Assembly (NCBI RefSeq): GCF_000474275.2
Contig: NZ_ATAE01000038.1
Coordinates: 80,872-144,871, forward strand
From: Alkalihalophilus marmarensis DSM 21297
Lineage (GTDB): Bacteria; Bacillota; Bacilli; Bacillales; Bacillaceae_D
Direction: 5' to 3'
DNA length: 64,000 nt
The notes beneath the pieces are model-generated. The model did no database searches. It was not told the origin of the DNA and was given only the letters and a program-made list of their open reading frames with translations. The translations under genes were made by a program, and so were the position numbers. Position 1 is the first letter of the stretch. Every line of letters starts with the position of its first letter. Shown here in pieces: positions 29,983 through 38,599 of this stretch.

Positions 29983-30354
29983 ATGAATCAACAGCAACAG
30001 CAACAACAACAGCAAAACAAAATTAAAAATCCAGAGCTTCAAGTTCCTAAAAATACGCAAATGTCTGAGCGTGATTTCATTAACGATCAGCTTGCAACAG
30101 AAAAATACATGACGTCTTCTTACAGCATTGCTTTAAACGAAGCAAGCCACGCTGCTTTGTATCAGGACTTAGCCGGCATTTGCCAGCAAACGCAAGACTG
30201 TCAGCGCGATTTGTATAATGTGATGTTCCGAAAAGGATTCTATGCGCTAGAAGCTGCTGAAGCACAGAAAATGCAGCAAAGCTATCAACAATTCCAAGGC
30301 TACACAAACCAGCTTCCTTATGGAAATGGCAGCGGCAATCCTTCGATGAACTAA
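29983..30354 (+). CDS. CotF-family spore coat protein
   Basis: 123 residues: an N-terminal run of glutamines (nine in a row) and a CotF domain (SERDFINDQLATEKYMTSSY, then NEASHAALYQDLAGICQQTQ and VMFRKGFYALEAAE). CotF-family proteins are ferritin-like helical proteins of the inner spore coat. The start follows TTAGGAGG. A terminator follows directly. The poly-Gln stretch is CAG/CAA-rich and may vary in length between strains. Confidence 0.88.
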   Translation: MNQQQQQQQQQNKIKNPELQVPKNTQMSERDFINDQLATEKYMTSSYSIALNEASHAALYQDLAGICQQTQDCQRDLYNVMFRKGFYALEAAEAQKMQQSYQQFQGYTNQLPYGNGSGNPSMN

Positions 30355-30355
30355 A

Positions 30356-30392
30356 AAAATAGAGCTGCCTTATAGCGGGCAGCTCATTTTTA
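30356..30392. terminator. Bidirectional terminator between cotF and repeat array 3
   Basis: Stem GAGCTGCC / GGGCAGCTC with a 6-7-base loop, followed by ATTTTTATT on the plus strand and ATTTTTTT on the minus strand. It can end both the coat transcript and, through array 3, the mtl transcript, for which no nearer terminator is visible. Confidence 0.85.
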
Positions 30393-30397
30393 TTGGA

Positions 30398-30575
30398 ATG
30401 ACGCAATGACTCTGTGAAGCGATACAATTATGCTTTCAATTGACGCATTTTTCTTTGGAATGGGCGCAATTACAATGAATTGACGCAATTTAGTCATTAA
30501 GCGACGCAATCACTCGATGAACAAACGCAATCAGCTCACTTACTGACGCATAAACGTCCAGAAAATATACAATTA
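30398..30575 (+). repeat. 21-bp phased repeat array 3 (nine units)
   Basis: Cores (GACGCAA or variants) start at 30400, 30421, 30442, 30463, 30482, 30503, 30524, 30545 and 30566. All steps are 21 bp except 30463-30482 (19 bp). The unit order from the terminator is GACGCAAT, GATACAATT (variant), GACGCAT, GGCGCAAT, the 19-bp step, then GACGCAAT, GACGCAAT, AACGCAAT, GACGCAT, TATACAATT. It lies between the coat terminator and the 3' end of mtlD. Confidence 0.9.
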
Positions 30576-30618
30576 CTTCATCCTTGAGTTGCGCCTGCAC
30601 TCCAAATAAAGCCGTTTA

Positions 30619-31755
30619 TCATGCTTCTATTTCTGCTTTAATCTGTGTAACCAATGGGTGGTCTGCAGATAATGATGTCACCTCAATAATGGTCTCTGTC
30701 ACACCTTTTTCCTTCAGCATGCTCTGAATCTTAACGCTCTCTTCATCTGAAGGAACATCAAATTGAAATGCTGCGGCTGCCACTTTAACCAGATGAGGCG
30801 CCTTAATCCCACGATTATAAAGCTGCACAAGCGGCCCAATCAGCCTGTCAGAAGCACTTAGCTTTCGTAGGGGATTTCTTCCAACTCGCTCAACAGGATC
30901 TGACAGATGTACATTTTCAAATCGGTTGATGATTTTTTCGCGGTATTCCTTTAGTTCTGCTCCATCAAATTGATACTTCTCTTCTAAGAGACGGCTCGTT
31001 TCTTTCAATACTTCCTCTAGTTCCTTACGAATCGATTGATCTGCCACCGCCTCTGCAATCGAAGGAATTCCTTGTGCAAATCCTACATACGCCAGGCAGG
31101 CATGGCCGGTATTCACTGTATACAGCTTTCGCTCAATATAAGGATTGAGTTCTTCTACATAGTTCACCCCTTGAAGACGCTCTCCTGTCTTCATGCCTTT
31201 TGCAGCCACAACCCATTCAAAGAAAGGCTCTACAAGTACATTTAATCCGTCTCTCGTTTGATTAGGAACAATTCGGTCTACAGCGGCATCGGGGAATCCA
31301 ACGTTCGCTAAGATTGCTTCTTTTGCTTTATTGTCTTTCATCTCATCTAAGACATGTCCTTTTAACGTCGTTGATGCACCAATCGCATTTTCACACGCAA
31401 TGACATCGACTGCACCAGCTCCTGCTTCCACTCGCTTTAATAACCCTTTTGCAAGAATCGGTGCGATCAGCGGAAGAATATTAACTCCAGCAGACACCGT
31501 AATTAAATCAGCTTTTGCTAACGTATCTATGACCTCATCTGCTTGGGTTTGACTGTTCAACCCGTAAACATTTTTGATAAGGACCGTTTCTTCTTTTTCC
31601 TGAGCTAAACGAATGTAATACGATTTTTGCTCGTTTAACTGGTCAATTAAAGGCTGGGCGACATCAACAAAGTAAATGTCATAGCCATTTTTATGGAGTA
31701 CTTCTCCAATAAAGCCTCGTCCAATATTTCCGGCTCCAAAGTGTACAGCAAGCAT
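30619..31755 (-). CDS. mtlD: Mannitol-1-phosphate 5-dehydrogenase
   Basis: Converts mannitol 1-phosphate to fructose 6-phosphate with NAD, feeding PTS-imported mannitol into glycolysis. The 378 residues start MLAVHFGAGNIGRGFIG (the dinucleotide-binding motif) and contain IACENAIGAS and the polyol dehydrogenase helix KLYTVNTGHACLAYVG near 210. I chose the ATG at 31755, about 8 bases after GAGGTTG inside the end of mtlF; a TTG three codons earlier is less likely. It is the last gene of mtlA-R-F-D. Confidence 0.95.
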   Translation of the reverse strand: MLAVHFGAGNIGRGFIGEVLHKNGYDIYFVDVAQPLIDQLNEQKSYYIRLAQEKEETVLIKNVYGLNSQTQADEVIDTLAKADLITVSAGVNILPLIAPILAKGLLKRVEAGAGAVDVIACENAIGASTTLKGHVLDEMKDNKAKEAILANVGFPDAAVDRIVPNQTRDGLNVLVEPFFEWVVAAKGMKTGERLQGVNYVEELNPYIERKLYTVNTGHACLAYVGFAQGIPSIAEAVADQSIRKELEEVLKETSRLLEEKYQFDGAELKEYREKIINRFENVHLSDPVERVGRNPLRKLSASDRLIGPLVQLYNRGIKAPHLVKVAAAAFQFDVPSDEESVKIQSMLKEKGVTETIIEVTSLSADHPLVTQIKAEIEA

Positions 31756-31756
31756 A

Positions 31757-32191
31757 TTACTCAACCTCGTTGAAGAAGCTCATTAATTCTTCTTTTGAAC
31801 CTGCATTTAAAATCTGCTGTAGTGTATCCTCTTCAGAGCATGTGATTGCAATATTTGATAGGATTGATAAGTGTTCATCCCCTTTACCTGCAATACCAAT
31901 GACAAGCTTTACTTCGTTTCCATCCCAATCAATCGGCTGGTCTAGGAGCATAATCGTAATACCTGATTCGATCACTTCTTTTTTCGCATCTTCTGTTCCG
32001 TGCGGGATCGCTAAGAAGTTCCCCATATAAGTTGATGTCAGCTCTTCACGCTCCATCATTTTGTTTATATACTCTGCGTTGACATAGCCGTTTTTATGAA
32101 GAAGCCCCCCCACAGTCTGAATCGCATCCTCCTTCGTTTGCACATTCTCACCGTGTAAAATATTCTCTAGTTGTAATACTGCTTTAGCCAT
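31757..32191 (-). CDS. mtlF: Mannitol PTS enzyme IIA (MtlF)
   Basis: The 144-residue soluble phosphocarrier takes phosphate from HPr and gives it to the IIB domain of MtlA. It belongs to the mannitol/fructose EIIA family, with the phosphorylated histidine in FLAIPHGTEDAKK (about H65) and the DQPIDWDGNEVKLVIGIAGKGDEHL segment. Here IIA is a separate protein and MtlA has only C and B domains, as in Geobacillus. The gene overlaps mtlD slightly. Confidence 0.94.
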   Translation of the reverse strand: MAKAVLQLENILHGENVQTKEDAIQTVGGLLHKNGYVNAEYINKMMEREELTSTYMGNFLAIPHGTEDAKKEVIESGITIMLLDQPIDWDGNEVKLVIGIAGKGDEHLSILSNIAITCSEEDTLQQILNAGSKEELMSFFNEVE

Positions 32192-32204
32192 GTTTGATAC
32201 ACTC

Positions 32205-34346
32205 CTATTTTTGTAATTTAGTAATTAAATACTCTTTCAGTTTTTTCTCAAGCAAGGTAAAAATCTCTTGCTCATCACCCGTTTCAAATTGACGGATGGA
32301 TTCGCTGCTTTCTATGACAAGAGCACTAATGAAACTCATTAATTCAAGCCCTTCTCTATTCCATTCCAGCGGGGCGAGCATCAATAAAATCCGTTTCACT
32401 TCAGTGTCTTCATTGTCCATTCCACGTAAAAGCATCGATTCTTCTAGCTCATGTACAGTAAACGTCGCAATGTCTACGGCATCACTTCGGGTGTGGAATA
32501 GAGCAAGCGTTGTTCCTGGAATGGCAAGGCCTCCTAGCTCTTCCCTTTTCATTAACGCATCTGCAACTAATTCGCTATTACGAACAAGTGAGCTGTCTTC
32601 CTGGTCTTTCGCTAATTGAATAATTAACTCATTCAGTGACTCACACACAGGCCAACTCTTTAATTTGAAATGAGATAACACTGAATTAATCAAGGAACTG
32701 AGCTGCTCGATATAACCGAGTTCACTCAAAACCGTTTCTTTCGCCCATTTGTTATCAGAAGCGCTCTCAGCATCTATTTGATGTTCCATCTTGCTTACCT
32801 CTTTTGCGTCAGCAGCCTGTTCTTTCGTCTTATTGTTTGGGTTCCAATTGTATGAATGGATATACTGACGGATCCGGTCCACTTCTTTTTTAGATAAAAA
32901 TGGATTAACGAGAAAATAAGGATCAATTGACATTAAGGGAACCGTTGAGATAACCACTGTATGGTCAGGAATCTGATCCTGGGTAATATCAAATGCTGAC
33001 ATATGCGTAATCCCCTGAATTTCTGGGATCTCTTTTTCAAGCCTTGTTGCTAAAAGCTTAGATGTCCCAATGCCGCTTGAACAAATGACAATCGCTTTTA
33101 TCACAGCTTTCTTTTTCGACCGTTCAATGGCTGATCCAAAATGCATCACAAGATACCCAATCTCTTCATCTGGAAATGACCACGTCGGAAAAATTTCGAC
33201 TACACATTCTTTGATCGTATTAAATAAAGGCGCGTAACCTTCTTTAATAGCAGGAAGCATCGAATTATAAATTTTCATTCCTTGCTCCATACGAAACAAT
33301 GCAGGTTTTAAATGGCTGATCAACCCTTCTAACAATGAGTGATCATTGGTTAACGCGACTCCTGTGCGAACACCAACTGCTTCGATTAATTTCTTCGCCC
33401 GCATCGCAATATCAAGTGACGTTTCCTGAAAAAAGAAGCTGCCATCATCCCCTTGCTTAGCTCCGAGTAAATGCATCGCTACATAAGCGACCTCTATTTG
33501 AGGAATATCGATGGAAAAGGTTTCTTCGAGCTTTTTAACTAACCGTTTAGCTGCTTCATATTCCTTTGTTTTTAACACTTTTTCAAATCCCTCGGAATGC
33601 TTTTCAATTTTCTCGCCACGCTTGATACGATCAACTGCTAAGCTTAAATGAACAGCTAAACCAACATAGGAGACATCTGCAATCGGCTCCCCATCTCTCC
33701 GAAGCTCATGCAGCGTTTCCAGCACTTTTAAAATGACGTTTAGATCAATTAAATAAAGAAGCTTTTCAGACGCTTGTTCCCCAAGTTCACTTTTTAAGCG
33801 GTAAGACTCCAGGATAGACACCAGCTCTTCCTCGCTCACTTTGTCTGTAATCAACCGTCTGAGCGCCATTCTTTTTTTAGGTTCATCCCCTTGTATTTCA
33901 ATCCCGTAACTGCGCTTGCGCACCATTTCAAGATCAAATGACTGCAGCCAATCATTGATTTTATTTAAATCATTGCTGATCGTAGCTATCGTTACACCAA
34001 TTTCTTTGGCTAACGTAAACAGCTTCACCGGCTCTCGTTCTTGCAGGAGAATAGATAGGAGCAGCTGCTGCCGCTCCCAAGGTGTATACTCATTAGGCTC
34101 AGATTCTGTAATGAGCTCTTTTAACTCTATCTTTTTAGTATCTCTTCCGGTGAGCTTTAACCCAACACCCGACTGCCTTTCTAACGTCAGTTCATATTGA
34201 GTTAACATCTGCTCAATCCCTTGTATATCTCGATGGATCGTTCGTGTGCTGACATTTAATCGGTCGGCTATTTCCTTAATCGTGATGCCTTGTTCGGCTT
34301 CGATTAAATACTGAATGATATGTCTTTCCCTTGCTGACAAATACAT
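32205..34346 (-). CDS. mtlR: Mannitol operon activator MtlR (PRD regulator)
   Basis: A 713-residue activator of the mannitol operon controlled by PTS phosphorylation. Domains in order: two helix-turn-helix units (about 1-165; the first contains ITIKEIADRLNVSTRTIHRD), PRD1 and PRD2 (about 190-410), an EIIB-like domain with a phosphorylatable cysteine (CSSGIGTSKLLATRL, near 420) and a C-terminal EIIA-like domain (about 570-710). I placed the start at 34346 after GGGGGTGA. In the family, HPr and MtlA phosphorylation of these domains set activity. The order mtlA-R-F-D is that of Geobacillus, unlike B. subtilis where mtlR is distant. Confidence 0.93.
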   Translation of the reverse strand: MYLSARERHIIQYLIEAEQGITIKEIADRLNVSTRTIHRDIQGIEQMLTQYELTLERQSGVGLKLTGRDTKKIELKELITESEPNEYTPWERQQLLLSILLQEREPVKLFTLAKEIGVTIATISNDLNKINDWLQSFDLEMVRKRSYGIEIQGDEPKKRMALRRLITDKVSEEELVSILESYRLKSELGEQASEKLLYLIDLNVILKVLETLHELRRDGEPIADVSYVGLAVHLSLAVDRIKRGEKIEKHSEGFEKVLKTKEYEAAKRLVKKLEETFSIDIPQIEVAYVAMHLLGAKQGDDGSFFFQETSLDIAMRAKKLIEAVGVRTGVALTNDHSLLEGLISHLKPALFRMEQGMKIYNSMLPAIKEGYAPLFNTIKECVVEIFPTWSFPDEEIGYLVMHFGSAIERSKKKAVIKAIVICSSGIGTSKLLATRLEKEIPEIQGITHMSAFDITQDQIPDHTVVISTVPLMSIDPYFLVNPFLSKKEVDRIRQYIHSYNWNPNNKTKEQAADAKEVSKMEHQIDAESASDNKWAKETVLSELGYIEQLSSLINSVLSHFKLKSWPVCESLNELIIQLAKDQEDSSLVRNSELVADALMKREELGGLAIPGTTLALFHTRSDAVDIATFTVHELEESMLLRGMDNEDTEVKRILLMLAPLEWNREGLELMSFISALVIESSESIRQFETGDEQEIFTLLEKKLKEYLITKLQK

Positions 34347-34376
34347 TGAATCACCCCCGTTCATCCGGCGAGTTTT

Positions 34377-35846
34377 TTATTCGTCACCCTTTAATTCATT
34401 GACAATCTCATCGTACTTTGCACCATTCATAAAGTTTTCAACTGAAATATGCGTTTTATTCGGCTGCTTTTGTTTTGCGCGATCCGTTAAATCTTTATGA
34501 GTAATAATTAAATCAGCATCATCTGGAATCTGATTAATTGCTTTATTTGTTACTTCAATTGAGAGCCCTGCTTTGTTCACTTTATTTCGCAAGATCGAGG
34601 CTCCCATCGCACTTGATCCCATACCGGCATCACATGCAAAGATGATCTTATTAATCTTGCTTGGGTCAAGTTTTCCTGCTTGATCAGCAGTTGTTGTTAC
34701 TTCTTCTGTTGTTTCAGATGTTGATTCAGCTGTTAAAGCACCGCTGACACTGCTTTTCTTGCCCTTCATATCTTCCATTTTTGACGTTGCTTCTTCTAAA
34801 CCATCTTCGTCATCTTTTGAACTTTTTAAAATAAGAGATGCGACAGCAAACGAAACAGCTGTTGCCACAATGACACCTAACAGCACTCCTAAATGATCCC
34901 CGCGAGGCGTCATCAGCATGTAAGCAATAATACTTCCCGGTGATGGTACGGCTACTAATCCTACGTTAAACAGCATGAATGTGAATACACCGCTCGCACC
35001 GCCGGCGATGGCTGCTAATAAAAGCATCGGCTTCATTAAGATGTACGGGAAGTAGATTTCGTGAATCCCCCCAAAGAAGTGAATCACTGCCGCTCCACCA
35101 GAAGAATACTTCGCTGCTCCTCTTCCAAACACTAAGAAGGCAAGTAAAATCCCAAGACCAGGACCAGGGTTAGACTCTAGCATAAATAGAATTGATTTCC
35201 CTGTTTCTGTGGCTTCTTGAATACCTAATGGCCCAAGGATACCGTGGTTAATGGCATTGTTTAAAAATAATACTTTCGCTGGTTCAACAAAAATACTCGC
35301 AATCGGGAGCATTCCAGCATCTACAATGACACGTACACCTGCTGCTAAAATACCATTAAAGGCTAAGACAATTGGACCTACCCCAAGATAAGCAAGCAGT
35401 GTGAGAAATAACCCGACAAATCCAGCCGTAAAGTTATTGACCAGCATTTCAAATCCAGAGCGTACTTTTCCTTCAAATAATTGATCGACCTTCTTAATCG
35501 CATATCCGCCAAGCGGCCCCATAATCATCGCACCGATAAACATCGGAATATCTGCACCGACGATCACACCCATGGCAGCTGTTGCTCCGACTACCCCTCC
35601 ACGTGCGTCATAGACCATCTTACCCCCTGTAAACGCAATCAATAATGGAAGTAAATATATAATCATTGGATCAACCAGCTGAACTAAATTTTCATTAGGC
35701 ATCCATCCGGTTTCTATAAATAGGGCTGTAATAATCCCCCAAGCAATAAATGCTCCTATATTAGGCATAATCATGCCGCTTAAATAACTGCCAAATCGCT
35801 GAATCTTTGCTTTTACACCAGCGTTTTTTCTTTGTTCGTTTGGCAT
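34377..35846 (-). CDS. mtlA: Mannitol PTS permease, enzyme IICB (MtlA)
   Basis: Imports mannitol and phosphorylates it in passing. The 489 residues comprise a membrane IIC domain (about 10-340, with the family motifs GGIHEIYFPYILMKP and the mannitol-binding region near 250) and, after a Ser/Thr/Glu-rich linker, a IIB domain (about 395-489) with the phosphocysteine in FACDAGMGSSAMGASIL. I prefer the second ATG (35846), 6 bases after GGGGAGGA; the first ATG (35852) abuts it. It is the first gene of the mtl operon, with candidate cre and MtlR sites upstream. Confidence 0.94.
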   Translation of the reverse strand: MPNEQRKNAGVKAKIQRFGSYLSGMIMPNIGAFIAWGIITALFIETGWMPNENLVQLVDPMIIYLLPLLIAFTGGKMVYDARGGVVGATAAMGVIVGADIPMFIGAMIMGPLGGYAIKKVDQLFEGKVRSGFEMLVNNFTAGFVGLFLTLLAYLGVGPIVLAFNGILAAGVRVIVDAGMLPIASIFVEPAKVLFLNNAINHGILGPLGIQEATETGKSILFMLESNPGPGLGILLAFLVFGRGAAKYSSGGAAVIHFFGGIHEIYFPYILMKPMLLLAAIAGGASGVFTFMLFNVGLVAVPSPGSIIAYMLMTPRGDHLGVLLGVIVATAVSFAVASLILKSSKDDEDGLEEATSKMEDMKGKKSSVSGALTAESTSETTEEVTTTADQAGKLDPSKINKIIFACDAGMGSSAMGASILRNKVNKAGLSIEVTNKAINQIPDDADLIITHKDLTDRAKQKQPNKTHISVENFMNGAKYDEIVNELKGDE

Positions 35847-35889
35847 GTTCATTCCTCCCCCAAAAAGTAATAAATCTTATACTCTAATA

Positions 35890-35903
35890 GTAAAGCGCTC
35901 TCA
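35890..35903. promoter_or_regulatory. Candidate cre (CcpA) site upstream of mtlA
   Basis: GTAAAGCGCTCTCA agrees with the catabolite-response consensus at most positions around the GCGC centre and lies about 45 bases before the mtlA start. Carbon catabolite repression of mannitol operons is known in Bacillus. The match was judged by eye. Confidence 0.5.
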
Positions 35904-35930
35904 TAGGCTTCTCAACACTATCTAAATGCA

Positions 35931-35958
35931 ATTTCGTCAATGTCCTTAGTGACAAAAT
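35931..35958. promoter_or_regulatory. Candidate MtlR operator upstream of mtlA
   Basis: The 28 bases form an imperfect inverted repeat: ATTTCGTCA at one end and TGACAAAAT at the other. Read on the minus strand it begins ATTTTGTCAC, similar to the TTGNCAC half-site of Bacillus MtlR operators. It lies about 85 bases upstream of the mtlA start, as expected for an activator site. Confidence 0.5.
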
Positions 35959-36009
35959 TAAAAACATCTTTTGGAAAACACCATCAGTATTATTTATTTA
36001 ATCTTATTA

Positions 36010-36045
36010 TTGACAAATATTTGTAACCGTAATATGGTTAGTTAC
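36010..36045 (+). promoter_or_regulatory. Promoter and operator of the GntR/ABC operon
   Basis: TTGACA (36010-36015), 17 bases, then TATGGT (36033-36038) makes a good sigma-A promoter. The -10 is covered by an inverted repeat GTAACC ... GGTTAGTTAC (36023-36045), which is the obvious binding site for the GntR-type repressor encoded next. Confidence 0.7.
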
Positions 36046-36071
36046 ATAAGTAATGAACCAAGGAGGTAATG

Positions 36072-36434
36072 ATGGAGCGATTCGATGACTCACGGCCCAT
36101 CTTTTTGCAAATCGCTGAAAAGATCGCTGATAACATTATCCATGATGAACTAGCAGAAGGCGCTCAAGTTCCTTCTACAAATCAATTTGCTAAACATTAT
36201 CAAATTAATCCTGCCACAGCCGCAAAAGGGATCAATCTTTTAGTAGAGCAAGGAATATTATTTAAACGAAGGGGTGTAGGTATGTTTGTTGCAGAAGGTG
36301 CCAGAGAGAAACTGCTTGAGGAACGCAGGCAAAAGTTCAGTAATGACTTTATTACCCCGCTGCTTCATGAGGCAGAAAAACTCCAGTTATCAAAAGAGGC
36401 TATTATTGAGATGATCAACAAGGGAGGAAAATAA
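36072..36434 (+). CDS. GntR-family (YtrA subgroup) transcriptional regulator
   Basis: The 120-residue protein has an N-terminal winged helix (about 8-75: RPIFLQIAEKIADNIIHDEL, PSTNQFAKHYQINPATAAKG) and a short C-terminal helical tail with no ligand-binding domain, the mark of the YtrA subgroup, whose members repress linked ABC transporter operons, often in response to cell-wall antibiotics. The ATG at 36072 lies 5 bases from GGAGG; another ATG three bases earlier is too close. The promoter carries an inverted repeat, suggesting autorepression. Confidence 0.88.
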   Translation: MERFDDSRPIFLQIAEKIADNIIHDELAEGAQVPSTNQFAKHYQINPATAAKGINLLVEQGILFKRRGVGMFVAEGAREKLLEERRQKFSNDFITPLLHEAEKLQLSKEAIIEMINKGGK

Positions 36435-37310
36435 ATGAGCACGAATATCGTATTAAATGACGTGTCTAAGAGGATAAAGAAAGAAACCATCATTGACTCT
36501 ATTTCATGTACGTTTGAAGAGAACCGGATTTATGGACTGCTTGGTCGAAATGGTGCAGGAAAAACAACATTGATGAAATTGATGACTGGTCAGTCCCTTC
36601 CTTCCGCGGGCTCCATCCTTATTGACGGGGAGACACCATTTGATAACCCTGCTATTCAATCAAAAATCTGTTTTATAAAAGAGAGCGGTAATTTTAAGGC
36701 TGCGATGAAAGTGAAAGATGTATTGAAGATTGCTCCGGCCTACTTTCCAAACCTTGACCGAGAGGCCGCTATGGAGTATATCCAAACCTTTAATCTGCCG
36801 TTAAATAAAAATGTATCTCAATTATCAAAAGGTATGACTTCAGCTCTTGGAATTTCTATCGGTATTGCAAGCAGAGCCCCTCTCACAATCTTTGATGAAC
36901 CGTATATCGGTATGGATGCAGCAGCAAGACAAACCTTCTATGATTTGCTGCTCGATGATTACACCATTCACCCAAGAACGATCATACTCTCCACTCACTT
37001 AATCGATGAAGTAAGCAATTTGTTTCAAGATATCCACCTAATCAATCATGGACGGCTTGCTTTAACAGAAAGCGTAGAGGCATTAAAGGAAAAGACGTAT
37101 GTCCTGCGTGGATCTAAAGAAGCAATCGCCCCGCTTCTTAATGAGGTTAAACTATTGAGTGAGTCGTCTTTTATCGGCGAATACTCAGCTACTGTATATG
37201 ACCCTGATCTAGTGCTTGACGCGCTGCCGCCATCGATCGAGAAAAAGACACTGACCCTCCAGCAATCTATGGTCATGCTTACGGACGGAAAAAAGGAGGC
37301 AAGAATATGA
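36435..37310 (+). CDS. ABC transporter ATP-binding protein (YtrB/YhcG-like)
   Basis: The 291 residues contain Walker A GRNGAGKTT (about 36-44), a degenerate signature SQLSKGMTSALGISIGIA in place of LSGGQ, and Walker B PLTIFDEPYIGMD. The C-terminal 80 residues form an accessory region. This type pairs with a membrane protein and a YtrA-type repressor, an arrangement used for defence against peptide antibiotics or for envelope functions. It follows the regulator directly after AGGGAGG and overlaps the permease gene by 4 bases. Confidence 0.88.
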   Translation: MSTNIVLNDVSKRIKKETIIDSISCTFEENRIYGLLGRNGAGKTTLMKLMTGQSLPSAGSILIDGETPFDNPAIQSKICFIKESGNFKAAMKVKDVLKIAPAYFPNLDREAAMEYIQTFNLPLNKNVSQLSKGMTSALGISIGIASRAPLTIFDEPYIGMDAAARQTFYDLLLDDYTIHPRTIILSTHLIDEVSNLFQDIHLINHGRLALTESVEALKEKTYVLRGSKEAIAPLLNEVKLLSESSFIGEYSATVYDPDLVLDALPPSIEKKTLTLQQSMVMLTDGKKEARI

Positions 37311-37996
37311 GACAATTTACTGCACAAAGTACGATGATTATGTCTGATTTAAAAAAGAGCTTCATCACCTTCTGGGCGATTTTGACAGGGTTTGTTCTCT
37401 TCTTCCTTTTACTCGTGTTATTTCTTGGAATTCCTAATATGATTGTGATGACAAATGCACCAATGTATGTGTTCCTTGCTATTTTTGGCTACAGATTATT
37501 AAGCAGCGGGGATTTTGAACATGCGATTCACTTAGGAACGACTAGAAAGGCATTTGTTTTCAATGTGACGATTTTCACTTTGCTGCTTAGTCTTGTATTC
37601 TCTCTCATTAATCAACTCTACATTTTCTTTATCGATCTAATTCAATCGTTTCTTATTCAAAGTGAAATTACGTTTTTCACGTGGGATTCCGTTCTTTCTT
37701 CCGGTAATGGATTTTGGGTAAATCTAGTGGCTGATGGATTAATTATGAGTATGCTTGGAATGCTTTTATTCTTCCTTGCCTCCTTACAAGTGAGGTTTGG
37801 TCAATGGGCTATGCTGTCTGTTGTAGCAGCTTCCGTGCTCTTATTATTTATCCCGGCGATTCATACACCAATCATTGATTGGATGATCACTTTACCAAAC
37901 AGCGGTACGTTTATAACAGAATTTCTTGTTATGCTTGCACTAACTTTTGTTTTAGGAGTCATAAGCTATTTCAGTCTATCAAAAGCTTCCATCTAA
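37307..37996 (+). CDS. ABC transporter membrane subunit
   Basis: The 229-residue protein has about six hydrophobic segments and no soluble domain. It overlaps the ATPase gene by ATGA and is followed by a terminator, so it is the membrane partner and last gene of the three-gene operon. There is no close named family that I recognise; the role (export or sensing of envelope-active compounds) is inferred from the YtrA-type regulator. Confidence 0.78.
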   Translation: MRQFTAQSTMIMSDLKKSFITFWAILTGFVLFFLLLVLFLGIPNMIVMTNAPMYVFLAIFGYRLLSSGDFEHAIHLGTTRKAFVFNVTIFTLLLSLVFSLINQLYIFFIDLIQSFLIQSEITFFTWDSVLSSGNGFWVNLVADGLIMSMLGMLLFFLASLQVRFGQWAMLSVVAASVLLLFIPAIHTPIIDWMITLPNSGTFITEFLVMLALTFVLGVISYFSLSKASI

Positions 37997-38011
37997 AAAC
38001 TTTTCCATATC

Positions 38012-38049
38012 AAAGACGATTCTCCATCATAGGAGGATCGTCTTATTTT
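38012..38049 (+). terminator. Terminator after the GntR/ABC operon
   Basis: Stem AAGACGATTCTCC / GGAGGATCGTCTT (one mismatch) with a 6-base loop followed by ATTTTC. Confidence 0.85.
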
Positions 38050-38126
38050 CGGTTAAAATGTTTAGGATCTTTCTATATGGGAACAGACTACTGTACACCA
38101 AAATTTGGATCAGGAGGTTTTATAAA

Positions 38127-38432
38127 ATGAACGAAAACAAAATTGAGAGTGAAGTTCAACAATCTATTCCTGAAGAAAAAGAAGAGATCCTGCAAAACTT
38201 TGAGCAGTTTAAGGATTACTTAGGTGACAAAGTAGCAAAAGGTGAAAAATTAGGCATGAGCGAAGAGACACTGGCAAAATATGCTGAAAAAGTCGGCGAT
38301 TACCTCGCTGCAAAAGAAGACCCTAGAAACCGTGAAGAAAAGCTTCTTCAAGAACTATGGCAATTAGGTGATCAAGAACAGCGTCATCATCTAGCACATA
38401 TGCTTGTACGATTGGCACAATCTACAAACTAA
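38127..38432 (+). CDS. DUF3243 family protein
   Basis: The 101 residues fit the small helical DUF3243 family (B. subtilis YmfJ-like): FEQFKDYLGDKVAKGEKLGM, then VGDYLAAKEDPRNREEKLLQ and LWQLGDQEQRHHLAHMLVRL. The function is unknown. The start at 38127 follows CAGGAGG; the longer upstream reading overlaps the preceding terminator. The gene stands alone with its own terminator. Confidence 0.85.
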   Translation: MNENKIESEVQQSIPEEKEEILQNFEQFKDYLGDKVAKGEKLGMSEETLAKYAEKVGDYLAAKEDPRNREEKLLQELWQLGDQEQRHHLAHMLVRLAQSTN

Positions 38433-38436
38433 TATA

Positions 38437-38466
38437 AAGGCTGTCCTCTAGCGGGCAGCCTTTTTA
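38437..38466 (+). terminator. Terminator after the DUF3243 gene
   Basis: Stem AAAGGCTG / CAGCCTTTTT around a short loop, followed by T-run. Confidence 0.85.
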
Positions 38467-38599
38467 GTTTGACCTCAGACAGTGCCCCAATGTAAGCCCG
38501 ATTAAATCCCTCATTTATTCGACACAATCCCACCAAATTTTCCCTATCCAAGAGGAAAATAGATGCGTATAATTAGGTAGAAATCACTACAGTACGGAT

